The notes under the pieces were generated by a model. The model was not told the DNA's origin. It saw only the letters and a list, made by a program, of their open reading frames with translations, and made no database searches. The translations under genes were made by a program, and so were the position numbers. Below, piece after piece: positions 11,691-32,742 of a stretch of 64,000 bases of DNA (the first letter of the stretch is position 1; each line of letters starts with the position of its first letter). This stretch comes from Hormiphora californensis (taxonomy: Eukaryota > Ctenophora > Tentaculata > Cydippida > Pleurobrachiidae). The stretch lies in assembly GCA_020137815.1 (NCBI GenBank), contig CM035355.1, forward strand, positions 3,740,750 to 3,804,749, given 5' to 3'.

Positions 11691-12542
11691 CAACCCAGGG
11701 GTGGTGCATGGCTCTCAGCCAGGGCGTCCTCCCTGGATACTAAGGGTGTGAGCCGTGAAGCAACATTTTTGAAAGAGTCTGGACTCTGGGGCATTTTTTC
11801 AAATCTGGCTGAAAAGAAATCTGTCGCTTAACTTGAATTAACGAAAAATAGTTAAAAAGCGTCGCTATTAATGTAACACGCGAATAGTGGAAGCTCTTAC
11901 GGTAATTCCCACGAGCGTGGGAAATTCTCACGCTGCGCGCATTTTTCCCACGCCGCAAGCATATACCGTGCTGACAAACAGCCTGGGCTGCGCGTGGATT
12001 TCCTCAACTTTATCGTTTCTTCTTCTTCGATTTCAGGTTGTTTTACTTTTGAGTTTTTACTCTTAACAACGCTCCTTTGATTCCGTCGTTTCCTACATAA
12101 AAGACGACATTCATATGGGCTGCCGGTCTGCAGCTGCTGATGCTCACCTCCAAACAGGTAACACAAGATAAAGAAGTGCCCTTCTGTAGTAATTGTAAAT
12201 TGTGGTTGGCCGTGCCGTTGGAGCACATTCTTTTTGGGTTTTTTTTCCATTCTTTTTGGTTTTCCATTTTTTCTTTTCTTTCTCCGTCTTTTTGGCCTGG
12301 GTGTCCGCGGACACCCGGACATCCACGAGGCCGTCCCTGTGTCTCACGAGGGAGCACTAAGAATCTACAAAAATGTTAAGAAAAGATTCCTAACTGTGAG
12401 GATACGGCCCTACAGAGAGACTAGATCGAATATTGGTACGGTACCATTGGTACTATGTAACCTGATCACACACTAGATTATAGAATAGGTAGGTGCCCCG
12501 TTGGGGTTTTCCACTGGGCACCTATTGCCGATGCGTGTTTAG
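11691..12542. other. Non-coding upstream of the RBM28 exon
   Basis: Contains the third GGTGTCCGCGGACACC module (12232-12337) and otherwise unrecognised sequence. No RRM-coding exon is visible here, although the gene downstream lacks its N-terminal half. Confidence 0.5.
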
Positions 12543-13579
12543 CCCAGGGTTTGAGTTTCGGTGGCAGGGATCTGATTATAAAAAGGGCAGTCGAGAAAAA
12601 CTCCCTAGCTCCATCAGATGGTATTGGCGGTGGTAGCGGTGGAGGCTCAAAGGACAACAGAAACCTTCACTTAGCCATGGAAGGGGTGATCAAAGAGGGA
12701 ACAAAGGCTGCAGAGGGTGTCTCAAAATCTGATATGATGAAACGAAAATTAGCATTTGAGTCAAAAAAGAAGAAACTGAAGAACCTGAAACATTTTGTTT
12801 CCACGGATCGTCTCTGTGTACGGAACATGCCCGCTCCCTTTACTGAGGAGCAGCTAAAGAAGCTCATGTCCAAATATGGTCATGTGACTCAGGTGAAGAT
12901 CATGCGGGATATCAAGCAGGCAAATAGTCAGGGAATTGGCAAGAGCAAGGGTTTTGGTTTTGTTCAGTTTTCTAAACCCGCTACAGCTCTGGCCGCTCTA
13001 CGAGCTGTGAACAACAACCCAGATGTGTTTTCCCCTGCAAAACGGCCAATTGTGGACTTTTCAATTGAGAACAGTACCATCCTAAAGGCTAGGGAGAAGA
13101 AAGGGCCGAGAGAACAGGTGAAGGGAGAGGGCCAGAAACGTCCTGAGAAGAAGAGTTTCAACCTGCGATGGCAGGAGAAGAGACACAAGAGGCAAGAAGA
13201 GAGAAAATTAGCTGGAGGTGACGAGAAGAAGGTGAAACCGGAACAACCGCCACAGGAACATGCAGATAAGAAAAAGAAGCCAGCGAAGAAGAAGAAATCA
13301 AAAGCAGAAGCTGAGCCAAAACCACAAAACACCACGACACTGGGAGAGAAAAAGAAAGCGGAAAAGAAACCAGCCCCTGCAGCAGAAGCCCCTATCCCAT
13401 CAGACACAGGAGTGAATAAGAAGAAAACGAAGAGCGAGAGGCCTGCGAAGAAGCAGAAACGAGAGAAGAATGAGGTTGAGGAAAAGCAGTTCCAGAAACT
13501 CGTGTCCAACTACAAGGATAGGCTCGGTGGCGGTGGGGCAGAGAAAAGTACCTTTAAAAAGTGGTATGACGAAGATTAA
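12543..13579 (+). CDS. RBM28: RBM28 (Nop4-type nucleolar RNA-binding protein), C-terminal exon
   Basis: A single exon follows an AG acceptor at 12541-12542 and is open for about 345 codons to TAA. It contains NRNLHLAMEGVIKEGTKAAE and the last RRM (LCVRNMPAPFTEEQLKKLM, then KGFGFVQF and RPIVDFSIEN). A long Lys/Glu-rich tail with nuclear-localisation-like runs follows, ending KLVSNYKDRL and KWYDED. This order and these phrases match the C-terminal half of animal RBM28, a nucleolar protein needed for 60S subunit/rRNA maturation. The N-terminal RRMs are not found in the preceding 12.5 kb, so the gene is either split by repeat insertion with its 5' part outside the window, or this is a partial copy. 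The open frame argues that it is under constraint. No initiator methionine is assigned. Confidence 0.85.
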
Positions 13580-14090
13580 AATGACTGTGTGCCTGTGTGT
13601 TTTAAAAACTAATTTATTGACTTTTTATTACTGGTTTTATCGTACCGTCCAGACTTTCAAAAAACTCTTTGTGTCATTCATTTGTGTCGACAACCCTGAG
13701 CTGCTGTTTTCAACAACCTCTTTTCCCCCTCTCCCCCCCCCCTCTCACACTCTCCCCTCTCCCTTCCCTCTCTCTCTCCCACCCCCCTCTCTCCCTTCCT
13801 CCCTTTAACCCTCTCTTCCCCCCTCCCTCTGTATCTCCCTCTCTCTCTCCCTTCCCTCTCACTTTCCCCCTCTCTCACTCCCCCTCTCTCTATATCAGGA
13901 TGACAAGATGATAATATGACACGATAATGATAACTTGAACACCCCAACTCTGCATGTTCGAGATATTTGGTTGGGAATGGAGAGGTGATCCTCTTCAGTG
14001 TACAACTGTCACTCTCTTCTTCTTCTTTCTCTCATGGTTGCTAATAAAGGTACACGTTATTAATCAGCCGCATACATGTGGCATAACTAC
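13580..14090. other. RBM28 3' flank with CT-rich tract
   Basis: 13720-13890 is pyrimidine-rich low-complexity DNA (CTCCC/CTCTCT). No gene is seen. The 3' end of the RBM28 transcript probably lies here, but I see no convincing polyadenylation signal. Confidence 0.5.
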
Positions 14091-15202
14091 TACCGCGCGG
14101 CCCAAAAAAAACTAAGGGTACGTTGGCCTTCTTTTCTCCCAGAAGTTTAATTTCGATCACTCTGATATTTTGTCACAATATTTGTATGGTTACTCATTCG
14201 AGGAATCCGGAGTTTCAAAACATAAAAGTGTGAAGTTCATGAATGAACCCAGTTTCTCGTTTTTCGGGTTTTTCCAAGTTTTCTCATGGTTAAATTCGAT
14301 TTTATTCTCAAAAATAGCAACCATGCATTAGAGTAAACAATAATAAATGGCAATCCGAGTTTTTATTAAAAATGAATCAAGTTTAGTTGGTGAAATAAAT
14401 GATTAAAAAACGGTCATTTTTACCAAACATCGATTTTAACCGGTTTTGACAAGAAATTGGTAAATTCAGGCGCTAAAAATTCGTACGGCCATTACACTTG
14501 ATCGATATTGATGTTAGCTAGAATTTCAGCTCTCTATCTAAAAATTCATTTTTACGACTGGAATGAATCCTAAATGAACTTGAAAACAAAAAAGGTATTC
14601 CAAACCGGAATTTCACAGTCGCCTTTGGGTAACGATTTCCTTTCAAACGCGACTAATTTTAGCTCAATTGGACCACCACAAGAGACACAGTGGCCACTTT
14701 TTCGACACTAGGTCTGGCCAAGTGACCCCTATTGGACCGCTAGCGTCATTACTAAGTGCCAATAAGCAGGTGTAACGGTCGCATATCACGTATCACATCT
14801 GCTAATTAGGACGGTATACCGATACAGCGTCCGTTAGAATGGAAGTTCTCTTGCTAACACGTCATAATTTGACGGGGATCACATGACCCAACCTAGGCTA
14901 GGTAAACTGGTCACTGTGATTCTTGTGGTGATCCAATTAAGCTCAAACTGGTCGCGTTCGAAAGAAAATCGATAGCCAAACAAATTTGTAAAACTTTGGT
15001 ACCAAAATATGGTCCCGTTTTGGCGTTCATTAAATGTTCATTCGGGCGAAAAAAATGAATTTTCATCCAGAGGGCTGAAACTCCGGATTCCTCGAATGAG
15101 TAACCATACAAATATTGTGACAAAATATCAGAGTGATTGAAATTAAATTTCTAGGAGAAAAGAAGGCCAACGTACCCTTAGTTTTTTTTGGGCCGCGCGG
15201 TA
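14091..15202. mobile_element. 1.1-kb inverted-repeat element with TACCGCGCGGCCC ends
   Basis: Arms begin TACCGCGCGGCCCAAAA and end TTTTGGGCCGCGCGGTA. The match extends about 130 bp inward, including AAGGGTACGTTGGCC and ATTCGAGGAATCCGGAGTTT. Flanking CTAC at 14087-14090 and 15203-15206 may be a 4-bp target duplication. The interior (about 14230-15060) has no transposase ORF. It shares the AGGGTACG core phrase with the foldback element at 7301. It ends 135 bp upstream of the first DGKE exon seen. Confidence 0.85.
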
Positions 15203-15337
15203 CTACTACTACTACTCCGAGTGCCTGGGCTTGCCATCTGCCATGTGTCCACTGTCCAGTTCTTCAACAATATATATTCACTATTCAGTGGTTCAAATAG
15301 TATGTTAACAGATGACTAAACCCCTATTGCTCTTCAG

Positions 15338-23470
<8,133 letters not shown>

Positions 23471-23729
23471 CTTGACCAGTTCATTGTGTTGTGACGTGTT
23501 GTGTTTGTTGTGTATAGCGTTGTAGGTTTGTAGTTAAATATGTAGGGAGATTTAATATATAACATGTTCTTCTACGCGTGAACTCAATTGGGCTCTCTTT
23601 CACTTCCACTATACAATATAAAATATCTGTAGTTTATCATCTTTGATAGTTTGTATGGACATTGTTGAACAAGAGAGCAAGAAAAGGGGAATGTATTCAA
23701 AACATATAATACAGCAAGAGGGAGGGAGG

Positions 23730-25290
23730 GAGGGAGGGAGTGAGTCCTTTTTGAGTTTTTGTTCTCCAACCCAATCACTAAGCAAAAGAAAGGGGCCCGG
23801 GTGGGGTAACAAACCAAAAAATTTTTGGGAAACAAAAAATTTTAGCCCCCAAAAGGGTTTTCAGCCCAAAAAATTTTTTGAAAACCTTTTTTAAAACCAT
23901 AGGGAAAAAATTTTTACAAAAACCCCACCCCACCACCCAAACAGTTATAATCCAAAAAAAGGGTTTTTTTTAAAACCCCCCAAAATTAAAAAAAAATTTT
24001 TTTTCAGCCCCTTTTTTAAAAACATTTCCCCCTTCCCCTTCCCCTTTCCCCCCTTTCCTTCCCCCCCTTTTCCCTCCCTCCCAAACACCCCCCCCCCAAA
24101 AATTTAGTTAACCCTTTCCCCCCAAAAAAGGGGGACCCAAAAAAACCCCCTTATTTAAGTCCCCGCCCCCCCCCCTTTCTAAAAAAACCCAACCCCCCTC
24201 TTTTTTTATTTTTTTTAACTTGAATTAAAAATTTAAATTTAATAAAACTGCCCCCTACCAAAAGGCTCCTTTTACTTAAAAAACAATAAAAAAAATTTTT
24301 AACACAATTTTCAAAAAACAAAGGAAAAAAAGGGGAATTTTTCAAAAAAATTAATACAGAAGAAAAAAAAGGGAGCCAGGGTTCCCAAAAATTAAAAAAT
24401 TAAACAATAAACAGGCCCTTTTTAGGTAGGGAAACCCAAAAACCCCCCCCCAAAACAACAAAACAAGGGAAAAAAAAAAACCCCAGAAAAGTTACAAAAT
24501 TCTAAAGGATCATACAAATAAAAAAAAAAACAAAAAATTTTATAACCCCAAAAAAAAACCCCCGGGGCCAAACCCCGGGGGCCCGGCCCAAACCCCACCA
24601 GGGAAAAACCCCACCCGGTTAAATTAAACCCAGACAAAAAGGGGGGAAAGACACAAAACAGAGGGAAACGGAAGAGTTAAATAGGAGAGAAAAAAAAAAC
24701 CGTCAACCCCCCCCCGACAAATCCTCTTTTTGGACCAAATTTGTTATTTTTCTTTTTTTTAATTACCAAAAACAAATACAAAAATTGAGAGAGGTTTATT
24801 TTCTGTTTTGGGTTTTGTTTTTTTTCTTTTGTTAGTGTTAATATTAAAACAAAAAACTAAGCAGGGAAAAAAACCCCCCAAAACCCCCTTTATTTTTTTT
24901 TCCCCCCTCCCCCTCGGTTTACGCCCGGGTGTCGCGTGATTTTTAAACCGTTTATCCGCCATGGGGATAAACACAGCTACCTTCCCAGCGGCGCCGGGGG
25001 GGAAAATTTTTGAAATAAAACCCCGGGCCGGGTTTTTTATTTTCAAAAAAAATAAACCCGGGGAAAGGAAAAAAGGGGCTTTGGGGGGCCCAGGGCCCCC
25101 TCCCCCCGGGGGGGGGGGGGAAAAGGGGAAAAACCCCCCCCCAAAAATTTCCCCCCAAAACCGGGGGGCCCAATTTGACCTTCCCCCTTTTATTTCTCTT
25201 TTTCCTCTTTCTCTCTCTCCTCTCTTCTCTCTTCAGCTTAGTCCACAGGACCCCGGGGTTTTCGGGGAAAGGGGTAAAGGGAAAAGAAAA
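23730..25290. other. Homopolymer-run block, probable assembly or base-calling artefact
   Basis: From about 23730 the sequence turns into strings of homopolymers (AAAAA, CCCCC, GGGG, TTTT in 3-12 base runs) with almost no dinucleotide texture. It returns to normal genomic texture by about 25290. The first part still shows shadows of readable sequence, as if runs had been stretched. No ORF here should be trusted as protein. Confidence 0.8.
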
Positions 25291-27143
25291 AAGGACTCTC
25301 ATAGAGAGTGTGAGACTGTGAGACTGAGATTTAAGTCTTCTTATGATCCGTTTTAATCATCACTATGACGCGTTTCTACCTTCGTCAATTGAAATTTTCA
25401 GTTGTGAACCGCAATTCAACATTTGTGGTAATCTTCTGGTACTTTGTGGCATAGATCTGTCTAATGAGATTAATCTAAATTGGTCATTTTTGCAAAATAT
25501 TGAAGCTAATTATTTCATTCTGGCCAGTGGCCGAATCTTACTCTACTATACCGCAAAATACCAGGAAATTGGTCTTACCTTACACATAAAATATATCATT
25601 CGAAATCAGATGTATACCGGCCGCAGCTTGTCTTTCCTTCATAGTTCTATCTTGCTAGTCCCTTGATACAATTTAATATTATAAACCATCAGTTCTATTC
25701 TTCTTTTTAATTTCTTGTGAACACTCCCTTCATCATGTCATTGTCGTAAATAATATCCCTCTCGCTCCCTGATAATTTGTAGGCCACACACATCTCTTGT
25801 TGTTACTCAACTACGTCTCTCTCGGTATTTTCTCACGTTATATTCGTCGTTCGTCTTAATTCGTTTTCCTTTATTAATGACTAATGTGTATGTAGTAGGA
25901 CACAACGGGGACACTTAAGTTATACGAGCTGTTACATAATACAATATGATCATCATTCAGTCGTACATGTGTAACAGTAATGGTATTGTTACTAGCTTCC
26001 TCGATGATATATATCTTTTCTCACTGCCTCTTGGTTTTCGAACTATACACTGTAATTGTTTCAATTATTTACACACCATTGAACCATTTCCTATTGCCCT
26101 TCACACATATATCACGTACACTGTATGTCCCTTATGTGTGAAGGACAAATTAGACAGCTGAAACCTGAACCACATGCACAGTCCATTATAATATGCACCT
26201 AGTTTGGTTCTGTTGTTTTACAAGGGTATGGTTTACCATCGATAGAGTTGTTGATAAGATGTTACTCAACAACTTGACAGGCACCAGTGTGTTAATATCT
26301 TGCAGATGGTGATCTTGCCTATCGCTGTATGGCGGCGCCATACCCCATTTGAGCGACAGTGTGCTCAGATGGGGTCGGCGGAGCCAGACAGGCCTATCGC
26401 GGGTATAAAACTGTAAAAGCTTACGCAACTTGGTTTTAGGTGGAGTTTTGGTATAGATACATCATGTATTCCTCTCCCTCCAAGGAGAGAAATCAGAAAA
26501 TTCCATGCTCTCCCAACTATTTTCCTATCTTTATTTGATCTCTCCCACGTGTGGTGTTTAATGTTTGTGTTTTTTGACATCTGAAATGTCACAGTTCACA
26601 TGTTAAATGTCGTGAATATTGCATGAACTTTAAAGTAGTAATATATGTATGTATTTAACACCCATTTAACAATTAACACTCTTTTTTTCTGGTTAATGAT
26701 GTAAGCGATATTATTTATATTGCCAGGTAGAACGTTAATATTACTAAAAAGTACAACTACAAGGTTGGAGAAAAGTGTGAATTGTTGTATTCGTTTTTTT
26801 TGGTTTTCTTTCTCAAAAAAATATAACTTGTTTATACGATTTTATTTTCAAACTGAACATGAGATTCTTGGTTGTTATGTTCTAACCCTCATTTGTAAAA
26901 CAGTGCACGGAAAGAGGGTCGAGCTAGGCAGATTCTTAGTGGTTCGATGATGAAAAATAGTATCTAGTGCTGCAAAGTCTTATCTTTCATCGGTTTATCT
27001 TTCACCAAATAAATGGATCGTCAGTAGAAATTTGAGCCACGTCTGTTTGGTGTCTTACGTTGGACGTTGGTGCAATAAGATTGGGTGTTGTTTTGTTCAC
27101 GTTCAGCTGCTTGTTGGTTCGCTATTATGCAATATGTTTTGTT

Positions 27144-27146
<3 letters not shown>
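25291..27146. other. Non-coding interval with two dispersed elements
   Basis: Contains a family E palindrome at 26326-26390 (GTATGGCGGCGCCATACCCC, then GCTCAGATGGGGTCGGCGGAG). It also contains a family A hairpin element at 26872-26936. No exon with recognisable protein similarity was found on either strand. Confidence 0.5.
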
Positions 27147-27187
<41 letters not shown>

Positions 27188-28048
27188 TATATACAGATAG
27201 AGATATATAGAGATCGAATGCTGATTAGGAAGGATGGGAGACGATTCTTCAATATATTTCAATATCGAGATGATGAAAACGTTAAGAGTTTCACACGTAT
27301 CTTGATCAGTGATCTGTCGATCTATGACACTGCATATTTACTGACCTATCTGACAATAGACGGAGCGGGATCAGAGAGGAAGATATTGATCATGAGCGAG
27401 ATAGAGAAATCTGGAAAACAGAGAAAGGGCTACCAATTGGGGAGGATCAGATATAATAGTCGGCAATTCATACGGTGATGCAGTGCAGTAGAGAGAGAGA
27501 TATAGAGAGAGAGAGGGGGGGAGTGAGAGAGAGGGTGGAGAGAGGACGATAGAGAGGGGAGAGAGAGATGAGCAATTGACAGACGAACAGTAACCAACCC
27601 CGTTATTCTCCGCTTTCATCAGCGACACACGTGACATGCAACGCTACTTCGTTCTCTTGCTCTATCTCTCCCTCTCTCTTTCTCTCCTCTCTCTCTCTCT
27701 CTCCTCTCTATATCTCTCTCTCTCTCTCTTCTTATCCTTCTCTCTCTCATCTCTCTCTAGTCCTCTTCTTTGTTTTTTTCTCACTGCCGTCCCCTCTCTT
27801 CGATTCTCCCTCTATCCCCCTCTCCCTCTCTACTCTCCTCTCTCCTCTTCTCTCTCTCTCTCTCTTTCTCTCTCTTGCTGCAGAATGTCAGAGACAGTAC
27901 GCTTTTCAAGTGCTCCAAACTGTGCTCTTCAATCCTGCATTTCTCTCCATCGTCCTCTTCTTGATTCTCGCTGGCCTCTCTCTCTCCTGCTGCTACTCCT
28001 TATACCCCTCCTCTCTATTACTCTCTCTCTCTCATCTCTCATCTCGGG
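27147..28048. repeat. AG and CT low-complexity tracts
   Basis: (AG)n at 27148-27184, purine-rich at 27490-27570 and pyrimidine-rich at 27655-27880. A short ORF at 27218-27478 lies between them; it has mixed composition but no family resemblance that I recognise, and no splice context. Confidence 0.7.
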
Positions 28049-28822
28049 GGGGGGGAAACCTTTTTTTTAAAAAAAAGGGTTTTTTGGGGGTTTTTTTTCC
28101 CCCAAAAATTTCCCCGGGGGAAAAAAAAAAAATTTTTTTAATTTTTTCCACCTTTTAAAAAAACCCCCCGGGGGGGGGGGGGTTTTTTAAGAAAGGGAAA
28201 GGAAAAATTTTCCGGAAAATTTTAAAAATTTTTTTTAAAAAAAAATTTTTTTTCCCCAAAAAAAAAAAGGGGGGGGGGAAAAAAAAGGGGGGGGGTTTTT
28301 TTTGGGGGGGAAAAAAAAAAAAACAATTAAAAAAAAAAAGGGGGATTTTTTTTTTTTAAAATTTTTTTTTTTTTTTTTTTTTTATTTTTTTCCCTTTTTT
28401 TTTCCCCTTTTTTTTTATTTTTCCCCCCCCCCCTTTTAAAAAAAAAAAAATTTTTTTTTTTTTTTTTTTTTTTCCCCCCCCCCTTTTTTTTCCCCCTTTT
28501 TCCTTTTTCCCCCCTTTTTTTTTTTTTTTTTGGGCCCCCTTTTTTTTTCCTTGGGGGGTTTAAAGGGGTTTTTTTTCCCCTTTTTGGTTTTCCAAAACCC
28601 TTTTTTTTTTGGGGGGGGGGGGGGGGGGGGAAAAAAAATTTTTTAAAAAAAAAAGGGGGGCCCCTTTTTTTTTTTTAAAAAATTTTTTTTTTTTTAAAAT
28701 TTTTTTTTTTTAAAAACCCCCCCCTTTTTCCCCCCCCTTTTTCCCCCCGGGGGGGGGAAAAAAAAAACCCCCCCCCCCGGGGGAAAATTTTTTTTTTTTG
28801 GGGGGAAAAAAAGGGGAAAATA
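28049..28822. other. Second homopolymer-run block, probable artefact
   Basis: Almost entirely runs of A, C, G or T of 4-25 bases with no other texture, bounded sharply by readable sequence at both ends. It looks like failed base calling or consensus over a low-quality gap. Confidence 0.88.
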
Positions 28823-30490
28823 TCCTTTCTTGTACCCTGGTAATCTGTGTGCCCAAATCTGTTATCTATCCATCTCCTTCTCTTGACTACTTGCTCTCCT
28901 CTTCTCTCAGTTTATCGTCTCCATTCTAGCTTCTCTCTCTGCTCTGTTTTCTCGCTCCTTATCTCTCTTATCCTCGAAGCTCTCTGCGGGAAATCGGGGG
29001 GCGCAAAAGAATTTTCCCTAGCCTTTTTAAAAACCTGGGGCTCTCTCATCTCCTCCCCTCTCTACCCTTGATCTCCTTGGGGTAGATTTGGTAATGAAAT
29101 TCCCCCTCTGCGCTAGCTCACGGAGGGGTAATAATATCGCTTGTACGGCGGGGAAAAAATTCCTGTGTCCAAACTACAAAACAGAAAGTTCTAATTTTTT
29201 TGAACATACCGAGGAAATTGTCTGAGCTACCATTACATACCGGAATTTTTCGATATTTTGGCCATTAACACTGTTTTTGTTTTTGGAAAACTATGAAGAT
29301 GCTGGAATTTGGCTACAAAAAGCTTCAGAAATGTGCAAAATGCCATTCCAAAGGTACTAGAGGTGGATTCATTGATAACTAAGCTATAGTCGAGTCAGAA
29401 TAAATTCCACAAGATTGGAATTTTATGCCCATATAAGGAGTTATGCGACACACCTCTGTTGTTAAACATGTGGTGGAATCGCTACCGGTCGTTACTTTCT
29501 GTAGAATTCAGGTCCTGGTTACTATACAAACTAGTACCATACGTTTTAGATAGGTTTTAGACAAGTTTTCGATAACTTTTTATGAGAAGGTCCTGTAAAT
29601 TTTCATTTTTAGGTAGGCGGTATTGTCACCCCTATATGCAATAATAGGGGTGACTTCGTAACCAAGGGGTAGATCTGCTCACGTCACGTTCAAATTTCTC
29701 CCACCTTTCCGTGATCTAAAGTACTCCCCAAACTACTATGTCCCTCACTCTGGTTTTGTGAAATTTCCCACGGTCATAATTCCACTCCCTGATGAGATAA
29801 AGACTTGAAATTTGTTTTGTAGGAAGAACTCGACATGATCTCCTCACAAAACAAATTTCAAGTCTCTATCTCATCAGGGGGTGGAGCTATGGCTGTCTAA
29901 AATCCGGTCGCGCGCAGCAAGGGACATAATAGTTTGGGGGGACCTTTAGATTCATCTTGCGACTTGCTACATTTCTAGAATATGGATTAGGCGAAGCCCT
30001 AGATTCCCCTTATCCATATTCTAAAATCACATTGTTCGTTCATGCCCCATGAGCCATTTTATCTTAAAATCCATTGCTATAGCAATCTTCCAAAGATGGA
30101 TTATAACTTCTTTTCTGTCGTAGTACATTTGAAATGTCTATTCATCTCATTTCTACGAGTATAATACACGGCTCGTAATCTCCAGCTCTCTAGCTCTCGT
30201 TCCCATTGTTCCTTTAAACGCCACTGTTTTAATAAAACAGTGTTTTATTTATGGGAGGGATGTTTTAGATTCTCGAAAATTTAAATCTGTGCAGTTTTTT
30301 CTCCGTGTTGCAGTTCAAAATCAACTGCGAGGCGGTAAAAAGGCTGAAACTTGTAGTGCATGGTCAAGAAGAAATGACCATTGACAAAATACAGTTGATC
30401 ATCACATGCAGTTTTTCGGTGGTCTAAGATAATATTGGTTCAGAGTTTAGGTCTACTTCTACAGTTCTACAGTTCTAGGAGTGCTTATCA
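28823..30490. other. Non-coding with an inverted repeat
   Basis: An inverted repeat at about 29771-29895 has arms containing GACTTGAAATTTGTTTTGT and its complement, flanked by CTGATGAGAT / ATCTCATCAGG. A related but distinct copy is at 44490-44620. A family C palindromic phrase is at 29086-29135, and TGACTTCGTAACCAAGGGGT at 29651. No gene is seen. Confidence 0.6.
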
Positions 30491-30728
30491 CGGGGGATTA
30501 CGGGGGCTCGAAAAGATCGCCCGTATAGATCGCCCGTACCAGTCGCCCGTACATTTGCTTTGCGCATTACGTTTCACCACACTTTCACCACAACAAAACA
30601 CATGCACGTAACGCGCATGTACCTTTTTTGTGGTGAAAGTGCGATGAAACGTAATGCGCAAAGCAAATGTACGGGCGACTGGTACGGGCGACTGGTACGG
30701 GCGTCTCATCCGGGCCCCCGTAATCCGC
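30491..30728. mobile_element. 235-bp inverted-repeat element
   Basis: Arms start GGGGATTACGGGGGC and end GCCCCCGTAATCC. They continue inward through TACGGGCGACTGGTACGGGC-type direct triplets and CATTACGTTTCA / TGAAACGTAATG to a short centre around 30608. The central ORFs on both strands are mirror images of each other. MITE-like. Confidence 0.85.
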
Positions 30729-31382
30729 TGCCTATCGGTTTAGCATATTTCTGCCCTTGTAGCATACAGATCTGCAGCAGGCATTCCCTCCCCTGTCAGA
30801 TCAGGCTGGCATATCAGCATGATGTTGTACACCTGGTGGCAGAATCAACAGTCTAGCTCTATGATATATGACTGATGCACTCTATCAGGGCATCATGTCA
30901 GGCACATCATTTGCATTGACTCTGACTATAGTATTTGTCTGTTTTATTTGACCGGTGGTCCTGGTTTTATTTGTTGTCAATGACAACCAGATAGTAGACA
31001 TGACAATGTCCATGTCATGTCTATTATCTGGTTGGATTTCTTGTCGTCGTGACTATGTTCTTCTTGACATGTAGTTCTATTCATCCAGTTCCGGCAGTTC
31101 CGCCGTTCTGATTCTGATTCACGATCGATCACTGACCGTCTGACCACTGTTCTCGCTATGACTATGAGAATAGGGTCAGGCCAATGCTCGGAAAGGGCTA
31201 CTGCTAAATTTTTGAAGGCCCTCTGTTGATTTCATTCACTGTGAAAAAGAATTTATCCTCCTCTAACCCACCCACACTAACAAATCCCCCTCTGTTTTAG
31301 CTAATATCGGACAGATTCCAGGATTCAGTTTAACACGACCCACGTGGGTCCCCACCACTTGGTAGATGGAACGGGGGGTCCA
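30729..31382. other. GPCR upstream region
   Basis: Contains a 30977-31040 palindrome (CAACCAGATAGTAGACATGA with its inverse) and a family D palindrome at 31141-31192 (GACCACTGTTCTCGC, then GGGTCAGGCCAATGCTC). A TCTGTTTTAG acceptor at about 31291-31300 lies 83 bp before the GPCR ATG and would suit a 5'-UTR intron or trans-splice site. Confidence 0.55.
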
Positions 31383-32648
31383 ATGATGACCACGGAGGAG
31401 GTGTATTATATCAGGAGTTTGGACCTCGCCCTGGGATCGGTTGGGGTCGTTATCGGGGTTTCATCTCTTCTCATTAATACCATCATTCTGATCATTCTGC
31501 TTCGTCTACAACGGAGGTATATGAAACATCGGATGATGACATTTGTTTCACGTTTTGTGTTTTCTGTTGTTGTTTAATTTTTCCCTTTTCCTGTGTTTTC
31601 TACTTCGTTTACACCTAACCACTCACAACCCCTCTCCTTTCTCCAGATCGGTACCAGATACGGTGTTCTGTCACTTGGCAGTCACAGACATTATTGCTAG
31701 TGTGGACGCCATCTTCGCATTCTCCCTCCTCCTAGCTGATAGGACCTACTTTAACTTCTACTTTATTGATGATGTCATATGTCAATTTACAGGTATATTG
31801 TGACGTAATGATGTCATTTTGTGTTATTTCGGGGTTTTAGGTCGTAGTTTTGTTCATATTATGACTGTCAGGCCAATGCTCTGACCACAGTTCTCGCGCG
31901 AGAATGGGTCAGGCCAATGCTCTGACAGTATTATGATGGTAGACAATTTCGTCCCTGATTAAATGTGCCACTGTGGGATCCCCTGGTAGCACATTTAATC
32001 AGGGAGTGGCCTATCTCTGGCCGAAGTTGGTGAGTATGGGGTAAGACAAGGCCGTATGTCAATGTATTATCAAAATACAATGTCCCATGATAGAAAAGCC
32101 TGGATGGCCACAGCCCTACTATCTGCCAGATCTGTCTCGAGACCAGGAACCGACCGAAACAAGTAAACAACTAAACAACCAATCAGAACTCGTTATTTAG
32201 GTCACGTGATTGGTTATCAGCCAATCAGGGACCAGTATTTCCTGATTCAGTCGGTTCCTGCTCGAGACCTCCGTTTGGATTCTGATCTGTGTAAGATTTG
32301 GTCGACATCTGGCCACTACTGCAGTAGCCAGTAGCTGACCAGACGAGTCTAGACGATAGCTCATTCGATATTCATACGGCCATACAAATCATATATTCAT
32401 TTGAGCTGCACATTGTTACAACCTGTCCAGCTAATGAGACCATCATTCATAACTCATTAGACCATTAGGAATCAGGCTAAACCCATCTCACTCACCCAGT
32501 CACGTCCTCACATAACCACACATAACACGTGCAGCATGTCCTGAGATAGCCATGTGCAGTACAGGACATAGTGATGCCTCCCCTGCACAGAACAGTATAT
32601 TGTCCTGATTGAATATATGTAATATTGGTAATAAGTGTGCGTGTTGGG

Positions 32649-32742
<94 letters not shown>

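Noticed and set aside
11897-12357. Overlapping minus-strand ORFs (MSGCPRTPRPKRRRKK... and neighbours)
   Set aside because: They cover the GGTGTCCGCGGACACC repeat module, other copies of which also give spurious ORFs; the remainder has no family resemblance.
24151-25356. Gly/Pro/Lys-rich ORFs in 24-25.4 kb
   Set aside because: They read through homopolymer-run sequence judged to be artefact; the composition is that of stretched runs and not of protein.
27218-27478. An 86-codon ORF between AG tracts
   Set aside because: Amino-acid composition is reasonable, but there is no recognisable domain, no splice sites in phase, and it is flanked by low-complexity DNA. I do not have enough support to call a gene.
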